64,000 nucleotides of DNA from Rhodococcus_F sp040656415. Its GTDB lineage: Bacteria > Actinomycetota > Actinomycetes > Mycobacteriales > Mycobacteriaceae. Position numbers and translations under genes: made by a program. The stretch lies in NCBI RefSeq assembly GCF_040656415.1, contig NZ_JBFAMC010000002.1:372001-436000 (forward strand), in the 5' to 3' direction. Positions 8,736 through 16,904 of the stretch are shown here, piece after piece; position 1 is the stretch's first letter, and each line of letters starts with the position of its first letter. The notes under the pieces are model-generated. The model saw only the letters and a list, made by a program, of their open reading frames with translations, was not told where the DNA came from and did no database searches.

Positions 8736-9535
8736 CCACTGCACCTACTGTCGGCCACCGACGACCGCTCACCGGCCTCGCCAAGGCCGAGTACCTCCAA
8801 TTCCGGCGAAACAAGACACTCGTGTTCGTGGGAACCGTGTTCCCGGTCGGCATTCCGCTGCTCACGTTCTTCGCAGGCCGAAGTGACGGCGATCCAATGC
8901 ACACCCTGGTGGCAACCCTCGAAATGTTCGCAATAGTTGCGCTCCTCTTCGTGCAGTACTACTCGGTCCTGTCGATGGTCACAACACGCCGTGGTGAAGG
9001 GGTACTGAAACGACTGCGTACAGGCGAGGCCACGGACTGGCAGATTCTCACTGCCCCCGCCGTACCCGGGGTTCTACTCACGATCGCCGGGGCAGCGATC
9101 GTGACCGGGTTCGTCTACGGTACGGGTGCGCCCGTGCCAGTCAACCCTATTGCGATGGTGGTTGCCCTCTTCGGTGGGCTCGTCGTCTTCTCGCTACTTG
9201 CCCTAGCGACGAGTGGCGTGACGAAGAACGCCGAGGCCGCACAGATCACCGCACTCCCGGTTATGGCGATCGCGATGGTGGGAATGTCGTCGATCCGCAG
9301 CGTTCTCCCCGATCGGGTTGCGGTGCTAGCCGACTGGACACCCTTCGCCGCCGTGTCCGACCTCGTCTCGCTCGGCGTGACCGGAACGGTCGCGTCCGCC
9401 GCGGAGTCGATTCCCACGATGGATATCAACGACACCTTCGTCGGATTCGGCGTGCCGCTTGCGGTACTGGCGGCGTGGGCTGTCCTCGCCCTCGGGCTCG
9501 TATACAAGACCTTCCGATGGGACGAGCGAGGGTGA
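8732..9535 (+). CDS. ABC-2 type permease
   Basis: A 267-residue membrane protein with about six spans: near 32-48, 63-82, 109-135, 142-165, 170-190 and 236-258. This is the ABC-2 exporter permease architecture that pairs with DrrA-type ATPases. A RRGEGVLKRLRTGEA stretch after the second span matches the coupling region between membrane and ATPase typical of this family. It starts at ATG 8732 overlapping the ATPase stop by four bases. Export of an antibiotic or lipid is a family-level guess; the two-component genes behind it suggest the system answers to a cell-surface signal. Confidence 0.9.
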   Translation: MTTAPTVGHRRPLTGLAKAEYLQFRRNKTLVFVGTVFPVGIPLLTFFAGRSDGDPMHTLVATLEMFAIVALLFVQYYSVLSMVTTRRGEGVLKRLRTGEATDWQILTAPAVPGVLLTIAGAAIVTGFVYGTGAPVPVNPIAMVVALFGGLVVFSLLALATSGVTKNAEAAQITALPVMAIAMVGMSSIRSVLPDRVAVLADWTPFAAVSDLVSLGVTGTVASAAESIPTMDINDTFVGFGVPLAVLAAWAVLALGLVYKTFRWDERG

Positions 9536-10674
9536 CTCGGTGGTACTCCTGGTTGCGCGAGCAGTCGGGACCGGAGAAATTCCGGCTGTACTCACGCCTC
9601 ATGCTTCATGGCGGCATCGTTGGCGTGGTGGTGGCGATGTCTCTTGTCGGCGGCTGGATCGGGCAAACAGTCGTGCTCGTCGTCGCGGGTCTCGCGGCCG
9701 CCGGCGCTGTCGAGGCCCAGCCTGAACTCTCCTCGTGGCCGAACACTTCGTACCGACGGTGGGCCTCGCCGGTGGGTGCGGTGGTCCTGACCGGGGTGTG
9801 GCTGGTGAGTGCTTTTGCATTCCGTTCCGGGACCGACGAGATGGTCGTCGACAGGGCGCGTATCACCGGCATCTTCGCGGCATTGCTGGCGGCACTTTCC
9901 ATCATCGCCTTCGCCCAACGCAAGTGGTGGATCATCCTCGGAGTCGGCACCGCCACCGGCCTCGTCTTCAGTTCCTCGCCAGAGGAAGCGCTACTGACTT
10001 CGGTCATGGTTGTTCTCGCGGGAAGCCTCCTGATCGTCACGACCATGGTCACCATGTGGGGCCCGCGGATCATCGACGATCTCGAACACGCCAGGGAACT
10101 CGAGGCCGACCTGCAGGTCGCCGAGGAGCGCCTGCGTTTCGCACGAGATCTGCATGACGTCGTCGGTCGAAGCTTCTCGGCTATCGCGGTCAAGAGTGAC
10201 CTCGCGGCGGCCCTGTCACGCTCGGGTGCGGTCGATCGCGCTGCCGTCGAGATGGACGAAGTCAAGTCACTCGCTGTCCAGTCAATGGGTGAGATGCGCA
10301 CGCTGGTGCGCGGTTACCGCGATATCGGTCTCGATCGTGAGGTCGCCGGTGCCCGCTCGCTACTTTTGGCGGCCGGGTGCCGGCTGGTCGTGGAGGGCGA
10401 TCCCGACGCAGTGCCGGCACGGTTCCATGAGGTTGCTGCATGGGTTGTGCGCGAGGGCACGACGAACATCGTCCGGCACTCGTCGGCGACTTTGGCGACC
10501 CTCACCCTCCGCGGCACTGGAATGACTCTGCGCAACAACGGCGTTTCCGGTGAGCCGGGTGGCGGTTCCGGTCTACGCGGACTCACGGACCGACTCACGG
10601 CCGTCGGCGCCACCCTCGACACCACCGCGTACGACGACAAGTTCTCCCTCGATATACGCTGGGAAGCAACATGA
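9532..10674 (+). CDS. DesK/NarX-type sensor histidine kinase
   Basis: A 380-residue kinase with an N-terminal membrane region of about five or six spans (about 25-175) and no large extracellular sensor. A short coiled linker follows, then the HisKA_3 phospho-acceptor box RDLHDVVGRSFSAI with His208. The ATPase part has the N-box-like EGTTNIVRHS and the G-rich GGGSGLRGL loop. I chose GTG 9532, which overlaps the permease stop as GTGA like the other junctions of the operon. It should phosphorylate the regulator encoded next. Small-loop kinases beside ABC exporters often sense membrane stress or the exported compound; that is inference. Confidence 0.9.
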   Translation: MTRWYSWLREQSGPEKFRLYSRLMLHGGIVGVVVAMSLVGGWIGQTVVLVVAGLAAAGAVEAQPELSSWPNTSYRRWASPVGAVVLTGVWLVSAFAFRSGTDEMVVDRARITGIFAALLAALSIIAFAQRKWWIILGVGTATGLVFSSSPEEALLTSVMVVLAGSLLIVTTMVTMWGPRIIDDLEHARELEADLQVAEERLRFARDLHDVVGRSFSAIAVKSDLAAALSRSGAVDRAAVEMDEVKSLAVQSMGEMRTLVRGYRDIGLDREVAGARSLLLAAGCRLVVEGDPDAVPARFHEVAAWVVREGTTNIVRHSSATLATLTLRGTGMTLRNNGVSGEPGGGSGLRGLTDRLTAVGATLDTTAYDDKFSLDIRWEAT

Positions 10675-11291
10675 TTCCAGTTCTGTTAGCGGACGACGAG
10701 ACACTCATCCGCTCGGCCATGGCAACTATGCTTGGTCTGGAGACCGACATCGACGTCGTCGAACACGTCGGCACCGGTGACGAGCTCATCGCCGCCTGGC
10801 GTCGTCGCGTGAATGCCGGCGAACCCGTTGCCGTCGCAGTGATCGACCTGCAGATGCCGGGCCGCGACGGGATCGACACCGCCGCTGAGTTGTTGAAGCT
10901 CACACCCGGGGCGGGCACGCTCATCGTAACCAGTCACGGCCGGCCTGGTTACCTCAAACGGGCGCTCGCGGTGGGAGTGAGAGCATTCCTGCCGAAGACG
11001 ACGTCGTCGGTGACGCTCGCCGATGTCATCCGCATTGTCCACGGCGGTGGCCGCTATGTTGACCCGGAGCTGGCCGCTGAGGCAATCAGCGCCGGGGACT
11101 CCGTCCTTACAGCGCGTGAGGCCGACGTCCTCGAGTACGCTGCGAACGGCGCGTCCGTCGAGGAGATCGCGAGGCACGTCTACCTGTCGCCGGGGACCAC
11201 CCGCAACTACCTGTCGTCTGCTATCGCCAAGCTCGGCGTCTCCAACCGTTATGAAGCGGCAGTCAAGGCCCGCGAGCGTGGCTGGATCTAG
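10671..11291 (+). CDS. NarL/DesR-family response regulator
   Basis: A 206-residue regulator. The receiver domain (1-120) has the acidic pair DD near residues 8-9, the phospho-acceptor Asp59 in VIDLQMPG and Lys109 in LPKT. The C-terminal LuxR-type helix-turn-helix lies at about 143-206 (TAREADVLEYAANG, then VYLSPGTTRNYLS). The start ATG overlaps the kinase stop by four bases. It is the last of five coupled genes and most likely controls this ABC operon. Confidence 0.95.
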   Translation: MIPVLLADDETLIRSAMATMLGLETDIDVVEHVGTGDELIAAWRRRVNAGEPVAVAVIDLQMPGRDGIDTAAELLKLTPGAGTLIVTSHGRPGYLKRALAVGVRAFLPKTTSSVTLADVIRIVHGGGRYVDPELAAEAISAGDSVLTAREADVLEYAANGASVEEIARHVYLSPGTTRNYLSSAIAKLGVSNRYEAAVKARERGWI

Positions 11292-11315
11292 GCCGTGTTT
11301 CGAGAGTGGTTCCAC

Positions 11316-11390
11316 CGGCCAGACCATGATCAACGTGAAGGTTTCCGGTGCGCGTACCCGGATCTACACGTTCCTCGCAGGAGCGTTCCT
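11316..11390 (+). pseudogene. 75-bp remnant of a SulP transporter gene
   Basis: The bases match 6695-6769 inside the SulP gene with four differences; the first 50 are identical. In the same frame they would encode GQTMINVKVSGARTR followed by IYTFLAGAF. The changes (one Ser to Tyr, one Val to Ala, two silent) suggest a scrap of a diverged second copy, not a fresh duplication. It lies between the response regulator stop and the next gene, with no SulP sequence on either side. Confidence 0.85.
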
Positions 11391-11393
11391 TGT

Positions 11394-12434
11394 TCAGTGC
11401 AGCGCTACGAGTAAGTCAGCCAGCCCCGGGTACCCCGGATCCTCGGCGAGGACTTTCTCGATGCTCTTACGGGCGGTCGCCTTGCGGTTCTGCGCCAGAT
11501 CGACCTGCGCGCGTTCGAGTAGCGCTCGGTGCCTCACCTCCGGCGCCCGACTGCGGAGGCGAAGCGCCTCCTTGAAGTTCTCGCGAGCGGCGTCGCTGTA
11601 TCCGAGTTGAGCGAATGCGCGTCCACGAAGCGCGAGCAGTAGCGCAGAGGCGTCGTCGCTGTTGCCGATGCCGTTGGTCATATCGATCACCTCACGATGT
11701 CGACCGGCGTCGCTGTACAACTCGACAAGGGAGAGCGCAGCGTGCGTTGTCGGATGCGCCTGCTCCACCGTCCAGATCGCGGCAGCAAGATCGCCGGCGC
11801 TCTGGTGAAGCTCGGCGGCGGCCAGCAAGACCACGTTGTCGGTGAAGCGAAGCTCGGCTTCGACGCCGTGAACGATCTCGACTGGCCACGTCCGTTCCGC
11901 CAGGTATTTCGTGACGAACGGAAGCGTCGACAGGCCATCGTGTCGGGGCACGACCCATCCAAGGAGTGCACGCGCGCGCTCCCGGGCCACAGGGTCCTCG
12001 ATCCCGAATTGGAAGTGCAGCAACCCCTCCAACGCGGCCGCGAGGACTCGTGCCGTCGGCATGGTGCTGCCGTGTTTGCGGGCGACCGCCATATAGTCGG
12101 ACGGGTTCCGTGACTCGAGGACGGCGAACAAGTCTTTTTCCCAAGCCGGGGCGAACATCCCCGGCGCGACGGGTCGGTTCGACGGAGGCGGTGCAACCGC
12201 GGCTCGTCTTGATCCTGTGCCGCGTGAGCTCGCTCCTCGACGGGATCCGGCGCGCAGGGTCTGCTGGTGGGACAGCCCGGTTCCTGGGATAGACACGGTC
12301 CGGCTGACACGGCCATTGGCGTGTCTTGTCACCCGCAGACCCTTACCTCCGACCGAGTAGCCAATTCCGCTCCGGCTGAAGTTCATCCGTACCCCGGGCA
12401 CGATCTGGACGCTCTTGCGCATGCGAAAACCCAT
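11394..12434 (-). CDS. DUF4236 domain protein with C-terminal TPR-like helices
   Basis: A 346-residue protein. The start MGFRMRKSVQIVPGVRMNFS and the following GIGYSVGGKGLRVT form the short DUF4236 domain (about 1-50). A basic linker is next, then an all-helical Ala/Leu/Glu-rich region (about 95-346) with tetratricopeptide-like patterns such as AALSLVELYSDAGRHREVID and RGRAFAQLGYSDAARENFKE. Function is unknown; TPR repeats suggest protein binding. The ATG at 12432-12434 is preceded by a strong AGGAGG. Its gene starts 10 bases after the TerD gene ends, so both form an operon, which may link it to a stress response. Confidence 0.75.
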   Translation of the reverse strand: MGFRMRKSVQIVPGVRMNFSRSGIGYSVGGKGLRVTRHANGRVSRTVSIPGTGLSHQQTLRAGSRRGASSRGTGSRRAAVAPPPSNRPVAPGMFAPAWEKDLFAVLESRNPSDYMAVARKHGSTMPTARVLAAALEGLLHFQFGIEDPVARERARALLGWVVPRHDGLSTLPFVTKYLAERTWPVEIVHGVEAELRFTDNVVLLAAAELHQSAGDLAAAIWTVEQAHPTTHAALSLVELYSDAGRHREVIDMTNGIGNSDDASALLLALRGRAFAQLGYSDAARENFKEALRLRSRAPEVRHRALLERAQVDLAQNRKATARKSIEKVLAEDPGYPGLADLLVALH

Positions 12435-12444
12435 GACGGTCCTC

Positions 12445-13056
12445 CTACAGCTCGTATCCGGCGGGAACCGGCGGGTTGGTCCAGTCGATCGGAGGGGGGC
12501 CGGCCGGCACCGGAACGGGTTCGGGTGCACCGGCCTCCACGGCGACACCGAAGTCGCGGGCAAGCCCGGCCAACCCGTCGCTGTAGCCCTGTCCGATCGC
12601 CCGGACCTTCCACCTGTCGTCACGGCGGTACAACTCCAGCGTGACCACTGCGGTCTCGGAGGTCAGCGAGGTCACCGAGAACATCGCGAGCACAGTGTCG
12701 TCGGTGTCGTGGACGGCGACGTCGATGTCGCCGAGTTCACGCAGTAGACGACCGTTCGGAGAATCGAGGCTGACAGCAAGGGCGACGGTGTCGATTCGAG
12801 GGTCTACTCGGTGCAGGTTGCAGCTGATTCGATCGATCACTCGACCCGCAGATTCCTGCTTGCCATCGTGACGTACAGCCTCGTCCGGTGAGAGTGCCTG
12901 GTTGTAGAAGACGAAATCGTCGTCGCCGCATACCTTGCCGTCCACGAGCAGGAGCGCCGACAGATCTGCATCGAGGTCGGCGGTGCGACGCCATGCACAG
13001 GTGACGGTCAGTTCGTGTGCGTCAAGGCCGGTGTTCTGCCCTTTGACGAGTTTCAT
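12445..13056 (-). CDS. TerD family stress protein
   Basis: A 203-residue protein that begins MKLVKGQNTGL and has ADLDADLSALLL followed by VCGDDDFVFYNQ, the acidic calcium-binding pattern of TerD proteins. Later it has the VTLELYRRDDRWKVRAIGQGY strand set. By family it is a cytoplasmic beta-sandwich protein tied to tellurite resistance and general stress, with unknown mechanism. The C-terminal 25 residues are Pro-rich, ending in a DWTNPPVPAGYEL tail common in actinobacterial members. It leads an operon with the DUF4236/TPR gene. Confidence 0.9.
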   Translation of the reverse strand: MKLVKGQNTGLDAHELTVTCAWRRTADLDADLSALLLVDGKVCGDDDFVFYNQALSPDEAVRHDGKQESAGRVIDRISCNLHRVDPRIDTVALAVSLDSPNGRLLRELGDIDVAVHDTDDTVLAMFSVTSLTSETAVVTLELYRRDDRWKVRAIGQGYSDGLAGLARDFGVAVEAGAPEPVPVPAGPPPIDWTNPPVPAGYEL

Positions 13057-13408
13057 GTCCCCCCGGACTTGCGTGGATAGACGGATTGGCGGATGGATTG
13101 GCTATTGGGATGTGCGACCACACCCTAAGTGGTACGTCCGACACATTCGTAGCTTGCGTCTCCGGTTGTCCGGATTACGTTGTCAGGCTGCGCTGCCCGG
13201 CTGCTATGCGGCTTCCCCTCTTGATGACGATGGTTCCCCGCCTGATATAGACCCCCGCGCTTCTGCTGGTGACGGTGATCGGGAATGATCCGGCCTCGAT
13301 GGGTGTCTTGGATGGGACGCCTTCTTCGGACAAGGGTTAGTCCTGTCGGCAGCGGGCCCGTATTGGTGACCGGGCGGGGCCGGGGAGCAGGCGATCTCGA
13401 ACGCCTAG

Positions 13409-13430
13409 CTGTAGTCGGCGCCGACTACAG
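13409..13430. promoter_or_regulatory. Perfect 22-bp palindrome
   Basis: CTGTAGTCGGC is followed directly by its reverse complement. It lies between the starts and ends of unrelated genes, 350 bases upstream of the TerD start. With no loop it looks like an operator for a dimeric regulator; the protein is unknown. Confidence 0.5.
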
Positions 13431-13570
13431 TCCTGGCGTAGCCGGGTTCACATAGGGTCGATGCAGCCGTTGCGGACATGGACAGTCGCCGCGAGAAAAA
13501 ATACTGCGAAGCTGTGGTTCTGATGGCTTACGGTGGTTGCTGCGAATCGAGTCGAACCCGTGGGAAACGG

Positions 13571-13609
13571 ATGACGCCGCCACCAAGACAATCGCGGTGG
13601 CGGCGTCAT
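13571..13609 (-). terminator. Hairpin after the YVTN propeller gene
   Basis: Arms of 14 bases (ATGACGCCGCCACC and its exact complement at 13596-13609) surround an 11-base loop. It lies 45 bases past the stop of the minus-strand propeller gene. There is no clear T-run, so termination is inferred from position and stem strength. Confidence 0.55.
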
Positions 13610-13653
13610 TCGGTTCTGTGGTGCTGGTATCAGCTGAACACGCTGCCTGCGCT

Positions 13654-14718
13654 CTAGCCGCTGCCGGTCAGCGAACCGAAGTCGATGCACTGCGAACCGG
13701 CACATTGCCCGAAGGCGATCACTGACACGGTGTCGTCATCCCTGTTGGTGACGTAGGCGAAGGCCCCGTTCGGGGTGATCGCCACCCCGAACGGGTCCTC
13801 CTCGACCGCGATGGTGTCGACCTCGGTGTTGGTGCCGGTATCGATCACCGACACCGAATCGTCGAATCTGTTGGTGACGTAGGCGAAGGCCCCGTTCGGA
13901 GTGATCGCCACCCCCTCCGGGAAGTCGCCGACTGCGATGGTGTCGACCTCGGTGTTGGTTTCGGTGTCGATCACCGACACCGAATCGTCGTAGCTGTTGG
14001 TGACGTAGGCGAAGGCCCCGTTCGGAGTGATCGCCACCCCCACCGGGACTGTCCCGACTGCGATGGTGTCGACCTCGGTGTTGGTGCCGGTGTCGATCAC
14101 CGACACCGAATGGTCGAAGCCGTTGGTGACGTAGGCGAAGGCCCCGTTCGGAGTGATCGCCACCTGTTCAGGGACGGTCCGGACCGCGATGGTGTCGACC
14201 TCGGTGTTGGTTTCGGTGTCGATCACTGACACCGAATTGTCGAATCTGTTGGTGACGTAGGCGAAGGCCCCGTTCGGGGTGATCTCCACCCCCTGTGGAG
14301 CGGCTCGGACCGCGATGGTGTCGACCTCGGTGTTGGTTTCGGTGTCGATCACCGACACCGTGTCGTCACCAATGTTGGTGATGTAGGCGAAGGCTCCGTT
14401 CGGGGTGATCGCTACCCCTCGTGGGGCGACTCCGACCGCGATGGTGTCGACCTCGGTGTTGGTTTCGGTGTCGATCACTGACACCGAATCGTCGAAGCTG
14501 TTGGTGACGTAGGCAAAGTCTCCGTTCGGGGTGATCGCTACCCCCCGTGGGGTGGCAGCGACAGGGACGGTTTCGATGACGGCGTCCGCGACCGAGGTAC
14601 CTGCTCCCACCCCTGCAATACCGAGAACCATCAGAGAGGTGGCCGTCAATCCGAGCAACAGGCGTCGGACATGTTGCCTGGCCGTGGGGTGGTTGCGGAA
14701 ACCGCTGTAGTGACTCAC
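13654..14718 (-). CDS. Secreted YVTN beta-propeller protein with seven repeats
   Basis: A 354-residue protein. The N-terminal signal peptide ends near residue 45 (LLLGLTATSLMVLGIAGVGAGTSVADA). Seven repeats of 42 residues follow, each with a VDTIAV strand, a VAITPNGAFAYVTN strand and a SVSVIDTETNTE strand. Seven units would close a complete seven-bladed YVTN propeller. The C-terminus is CAGSQCIDFGSLTGSG, with two cysteines and a Ser/Leu/Gly tail like those of other secreted proteins in this window. It acts outside the cytoplasm; ligand unknown. At DNA level the 126-bp units are nearly identical. Confidence 0.88.
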   Translation of the reverse strand: MSHYSGFRNHPTARQHVRRLLLGLTATSLMVLGIAGVGAGTSVADAVIETVPVAATPRGVAITPNGDFAYVTNSFDDSVSVIDTETNTEVDTIAVGVAPRGVAITPNGAFAYITNIGDDTVSVIDTETNTEVDTIAVRAAPQGVEITPNGAFAYVTNRFDNSVSVIDTETNTEVDTIAVRTVPEQVAITPNGAFAYVTNGFDHSVSVIDTGTNTEVDTIAVGTVPVGVAITPNGAFAYVTNSYDDSVSVIDTETNTEVDTIAVGDFPEGVAITPNGAFAYVTNRFDDSVSVIDTGTNTEVDTIAVEEDPFGVAITPNGAFAYVTNRDDDTVSVIAFGQCAGSQCIDFGSLTGSG

Positions 14719-14952
14719 ATTTCTCCCGCCGTACGATGAACAGAACGGATCAACCGTGCCGTGGCAAAGCCGGTGGTCGGAATGTGAGCACCGGCAGCCC
14801 GTGGAGGTTAACGACCGGGCGTCGATCTATACCTTCGAATCCGCAGGACTGTGACGGTCGCAACGACACACGGAATGTGATCGAGCAACAGGACCGCGCT
14901 GCCGCGCCGGCTGCTGCGGCCCTGGCGGAGGCAAATCGGGCGAAGGACGACC

Positions 14953-15678
14953 TCAATCGAAGGTGGCCAGAGGCTTGGCTGCTAGCGTCCGCCACCAGGA
15001 GAACGCCTCGGCGAGCGCTTCCGGTGGGTCTAGATGTGCACCCAGGTTTCCTGACGCGTACAGCGACTCCACCGCATCGATGTCTTCTTCGGCGATCCCG
15101 ATCCGTGCCATGCCTACGCGGTTGGTGCCGCGTAGGGCGACGGGGTTGCCGAACGCTTTGGCGAACGGCGGAATGTCCTTGGCGACAACCGACCCCATTC
15201 CGACCATTGCGCGGTCGCCGATGACGCGGCGCTGGTGAATCACCGTGTTTATCCCAAGATTGACGCCGTCGCCCATGGTCACGTGGCCGCCGAACGTAGT
15301 GGACGGCGCGATGACGCAGTCCTCGCCGATCTGGACGTCGTGCGCTATCGACGAGCGGTTCATTATGAAGCCGCCGCGCCCGATGCGCGTCGTCCGCTCG
15401 CCGCCCTGGTGAACCGTGCTCATCTCGCGGATCACCGTGCCCGCACCGATGACGACCCCTTTGTGTGGGCTGGCCTCGGTCCACGTTCGGGGATGTACTT
15501 TCCCGATCCACTCGGGTGGCGCCCCGAGGGTGACATTGGCGCCGATCCAGCAGTCGTCACCGATGTCGAGCGGTCCGGTGAGGACGGCGTATGGCCCGAT
15601 GCTCACCCGGTTTCCGATCGTCACTTCGTCGCCGATGACGACTGTGGGGTGGATGTCGCAGCTATCGCCGATGGACAT
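14953..15678 (-). CDS. LpxA-like left-handed beta-helix sugar-nucleotide N/O-acyltransferase
   Basis: A 241-residue protein built from hexapeptide repeats (IGDSCDIHPTVVIGDEVTIG and similar), the left-handed beta-helix fold. The positions of the UDP-GlcNAc acyltransferase LpxA are recognisable: IAHD with His113 (catalytic His125 in E. coli), GGHV with His132, and VIHQ with His148. The GNPVALRGTNRVGMARIG stretch resembles the GN...N..GL.RRGF region that starts the LpxA C-terminal helices. By family it transfers an acyl chain to the 3 position of a UDP-amino sugar. Start ATG 15676-15678. Divergent from the aminotransferase/dehydrogenase pair, which could make a 3-amino sugar acceptor. Confidence 0.82.
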   Translation of the reverse strand: MSIGDSCDIHPTVVIGDEVTIGNRVSIGPYAVLTGPLDIGDDCWIGANVTLGAPPEWIGKVHPRTWTEASPHKGVVIGAGTVIREMSTVHQGGERTTRIGRGGFIMNRSSIAHDVQIGEDCVIAPSTTFGGHVTMGDGVNLGINTVIHQRRVIGDRAMVGMGSVVAKDIPPFAKAFGNPVALRGTNRVGMARIGIAEEDIDAVESLYASGNLGAHLDPPEALAEAFSWWRTLAAKPLATFD

Positions 15679-15803
15679 GAAAGACTCGAGGTTCCTTCCA
15701 GTAGCCGTGCAGGCGATGGGAGCCTTCACGTTGTTGCACCATTCACGTTGTTGCACTCTGTGGAGTAACGGCGTGAACAAGACATCAATCTATCGGAGGC
15801 ACT

Positions 15804-16904
15804 GTGATCGCGATCTCGAGCATTTCTTTCGGAGAGGACGTCGAGCGTGAAGTTCTCGATACTCTCCGATCCGGCGTGGTCGCGCAGGGGCCGAAGGTCG
15901 CGAGGCTCGAGGAGGGGTTTGCCGACCTCGTCGGCACCAAACATGCCGTTGCAGTCAACAATGGCACAACGGCGCTGGTCGCGGCCCTACAGGTGCAGGA
16001 CCTCGAGCCAGGTGACGAAGTGCTCACCACCCCGTTCACTTTTGTGGCCACCCTCAACGCGATTCTCGAGTCGGGGGCGACGGCACGGTTCGCAGACATC
16101 GCGGAGGCGGATTTCGCTCTCGACCCTGACGTCGCGGCGCAGCGGGTGAATGAGCGCACCAAGGTGCTTCTTCCAGTGCATCTCTACGGCCAGACCGCCG
16201 ACATGGGGGCGCTGACTCCGCTTGCCGAGTCACGGGGTCTCACCGTGGTCGAGGACGCGGCCCAGGCACACGGCGCTACCTTCGAGGGCCGCGGTGCCGG
16301 CAGCTTCGGGCTCGGGTGCTTTTCGTTCTACGCCACCAAGAACCTCACCACCGCCGAGGGCGGAATGATCACCACCGACGACGACGCCGTGGCCGATCGG
16401 CTACGAGTCTTGCGAAACCAGGGCATGCGGAGGCGCTACGAGTACGAGATGGTGGGCCAGAATTTTCGGATGACGGATCTGCAGGCCAGCCTGGCACTGC
16501 CGCAACTGGGTACCTACCGGCAACAGGTGGAGGCACGTCGGCGTAACGCCGAGGCTCTGCGAACAGGCTTGAAGGACGTCGGCGGTCTCCGCCTCCCGTC
16601 GGAACTCGCTGGTCGTGGGCACGTGTGGCATCAGTTCACGGTCACCCTCGGCGACGACGCGCCGATCGATCGCGACACGCTCGCACAGCGCCTGCTCGAG
16701 CGTGGCGTCGGCAGTGGGATCTACTACCCGCGGACCGCATACGACTACGACTGCTACCGCGAGCACCCCAGAGTGATCATCGAGGACACCCCGGTTGCCA
16801 CTTCGGTGGCGCGCCGATGCCTGAGCCTTCCTGTGCACGCCGCACTTTCCTCCGGCGAGATAGATCAGATCGTGGCCGCCGTACGCGAAGCGATGGGAGC
16901 ATGA
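15804..16904 (+). CDS. DegT/DnrJ/EryC1/StrS sugar aminotransferase
   Basis: A 366-residue PLP enzyme. Key parts are NNGTTAL at 52-58 for the cofactor phosphate, DAAQAHGA at 151-158 with Asp151, and FYATKN with the Schiff-base Lys179. The NFRMTDLQASL segment is typical of sugar-nucleotide aminotransferases. It should convert a keto-sugar nucleotide to the amino sugar using an amino acid donor. The GTG start at 15804 has a good GGAGG site at 15796-15800. Its stop overlaps the dehydrogenase start by four bases (ATGA at 16901), so both are coupled. The pair resembles GnnB/GnnA or WbpE/WbpB. Confidence 0.92.
   Translation: MIAISSISFGEDVEREVLDTLRSGVVAQGPKVARLEEGFADLVGTKHAVAVNNGTTALVAALQVQDLEPGDEVLTTPFTFVATLNAILESGATARFADIAEADFALDPDVAAQRVNERTKVLLPVHLYGQTADMGALTPLAESRGLTVVEDAAQAHGATFEGRGAGSFGLGCFSFYATKNLTTAEGGMITTDDDAVADRLRVLRNQGMRRRYEYEMVGQNFRMTDLQASLALPQLGTYRQQVEARRRNAEALRTGLKDVGGLRLPSELAGRGHVWHQFTVTLGDDAPIDRDTLAQRLLERGVGSGIYYPRTAYDYDCYREHPRVIIEDTPVATSVARRCLSLPVHAALSSGEIDQIVAAVREAMGA

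Larger units (their letters stand above)
13057..13653. other. Intergenic region with palindrome and terminator
   Basis: No gene with believable composition on either strand. It contains the 22-bp palindrome at 13409-13430 and a hairpin at 13571-13609. The left part should hold the promoter of the minus-strand TerD operon. Confidence 0.5.
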
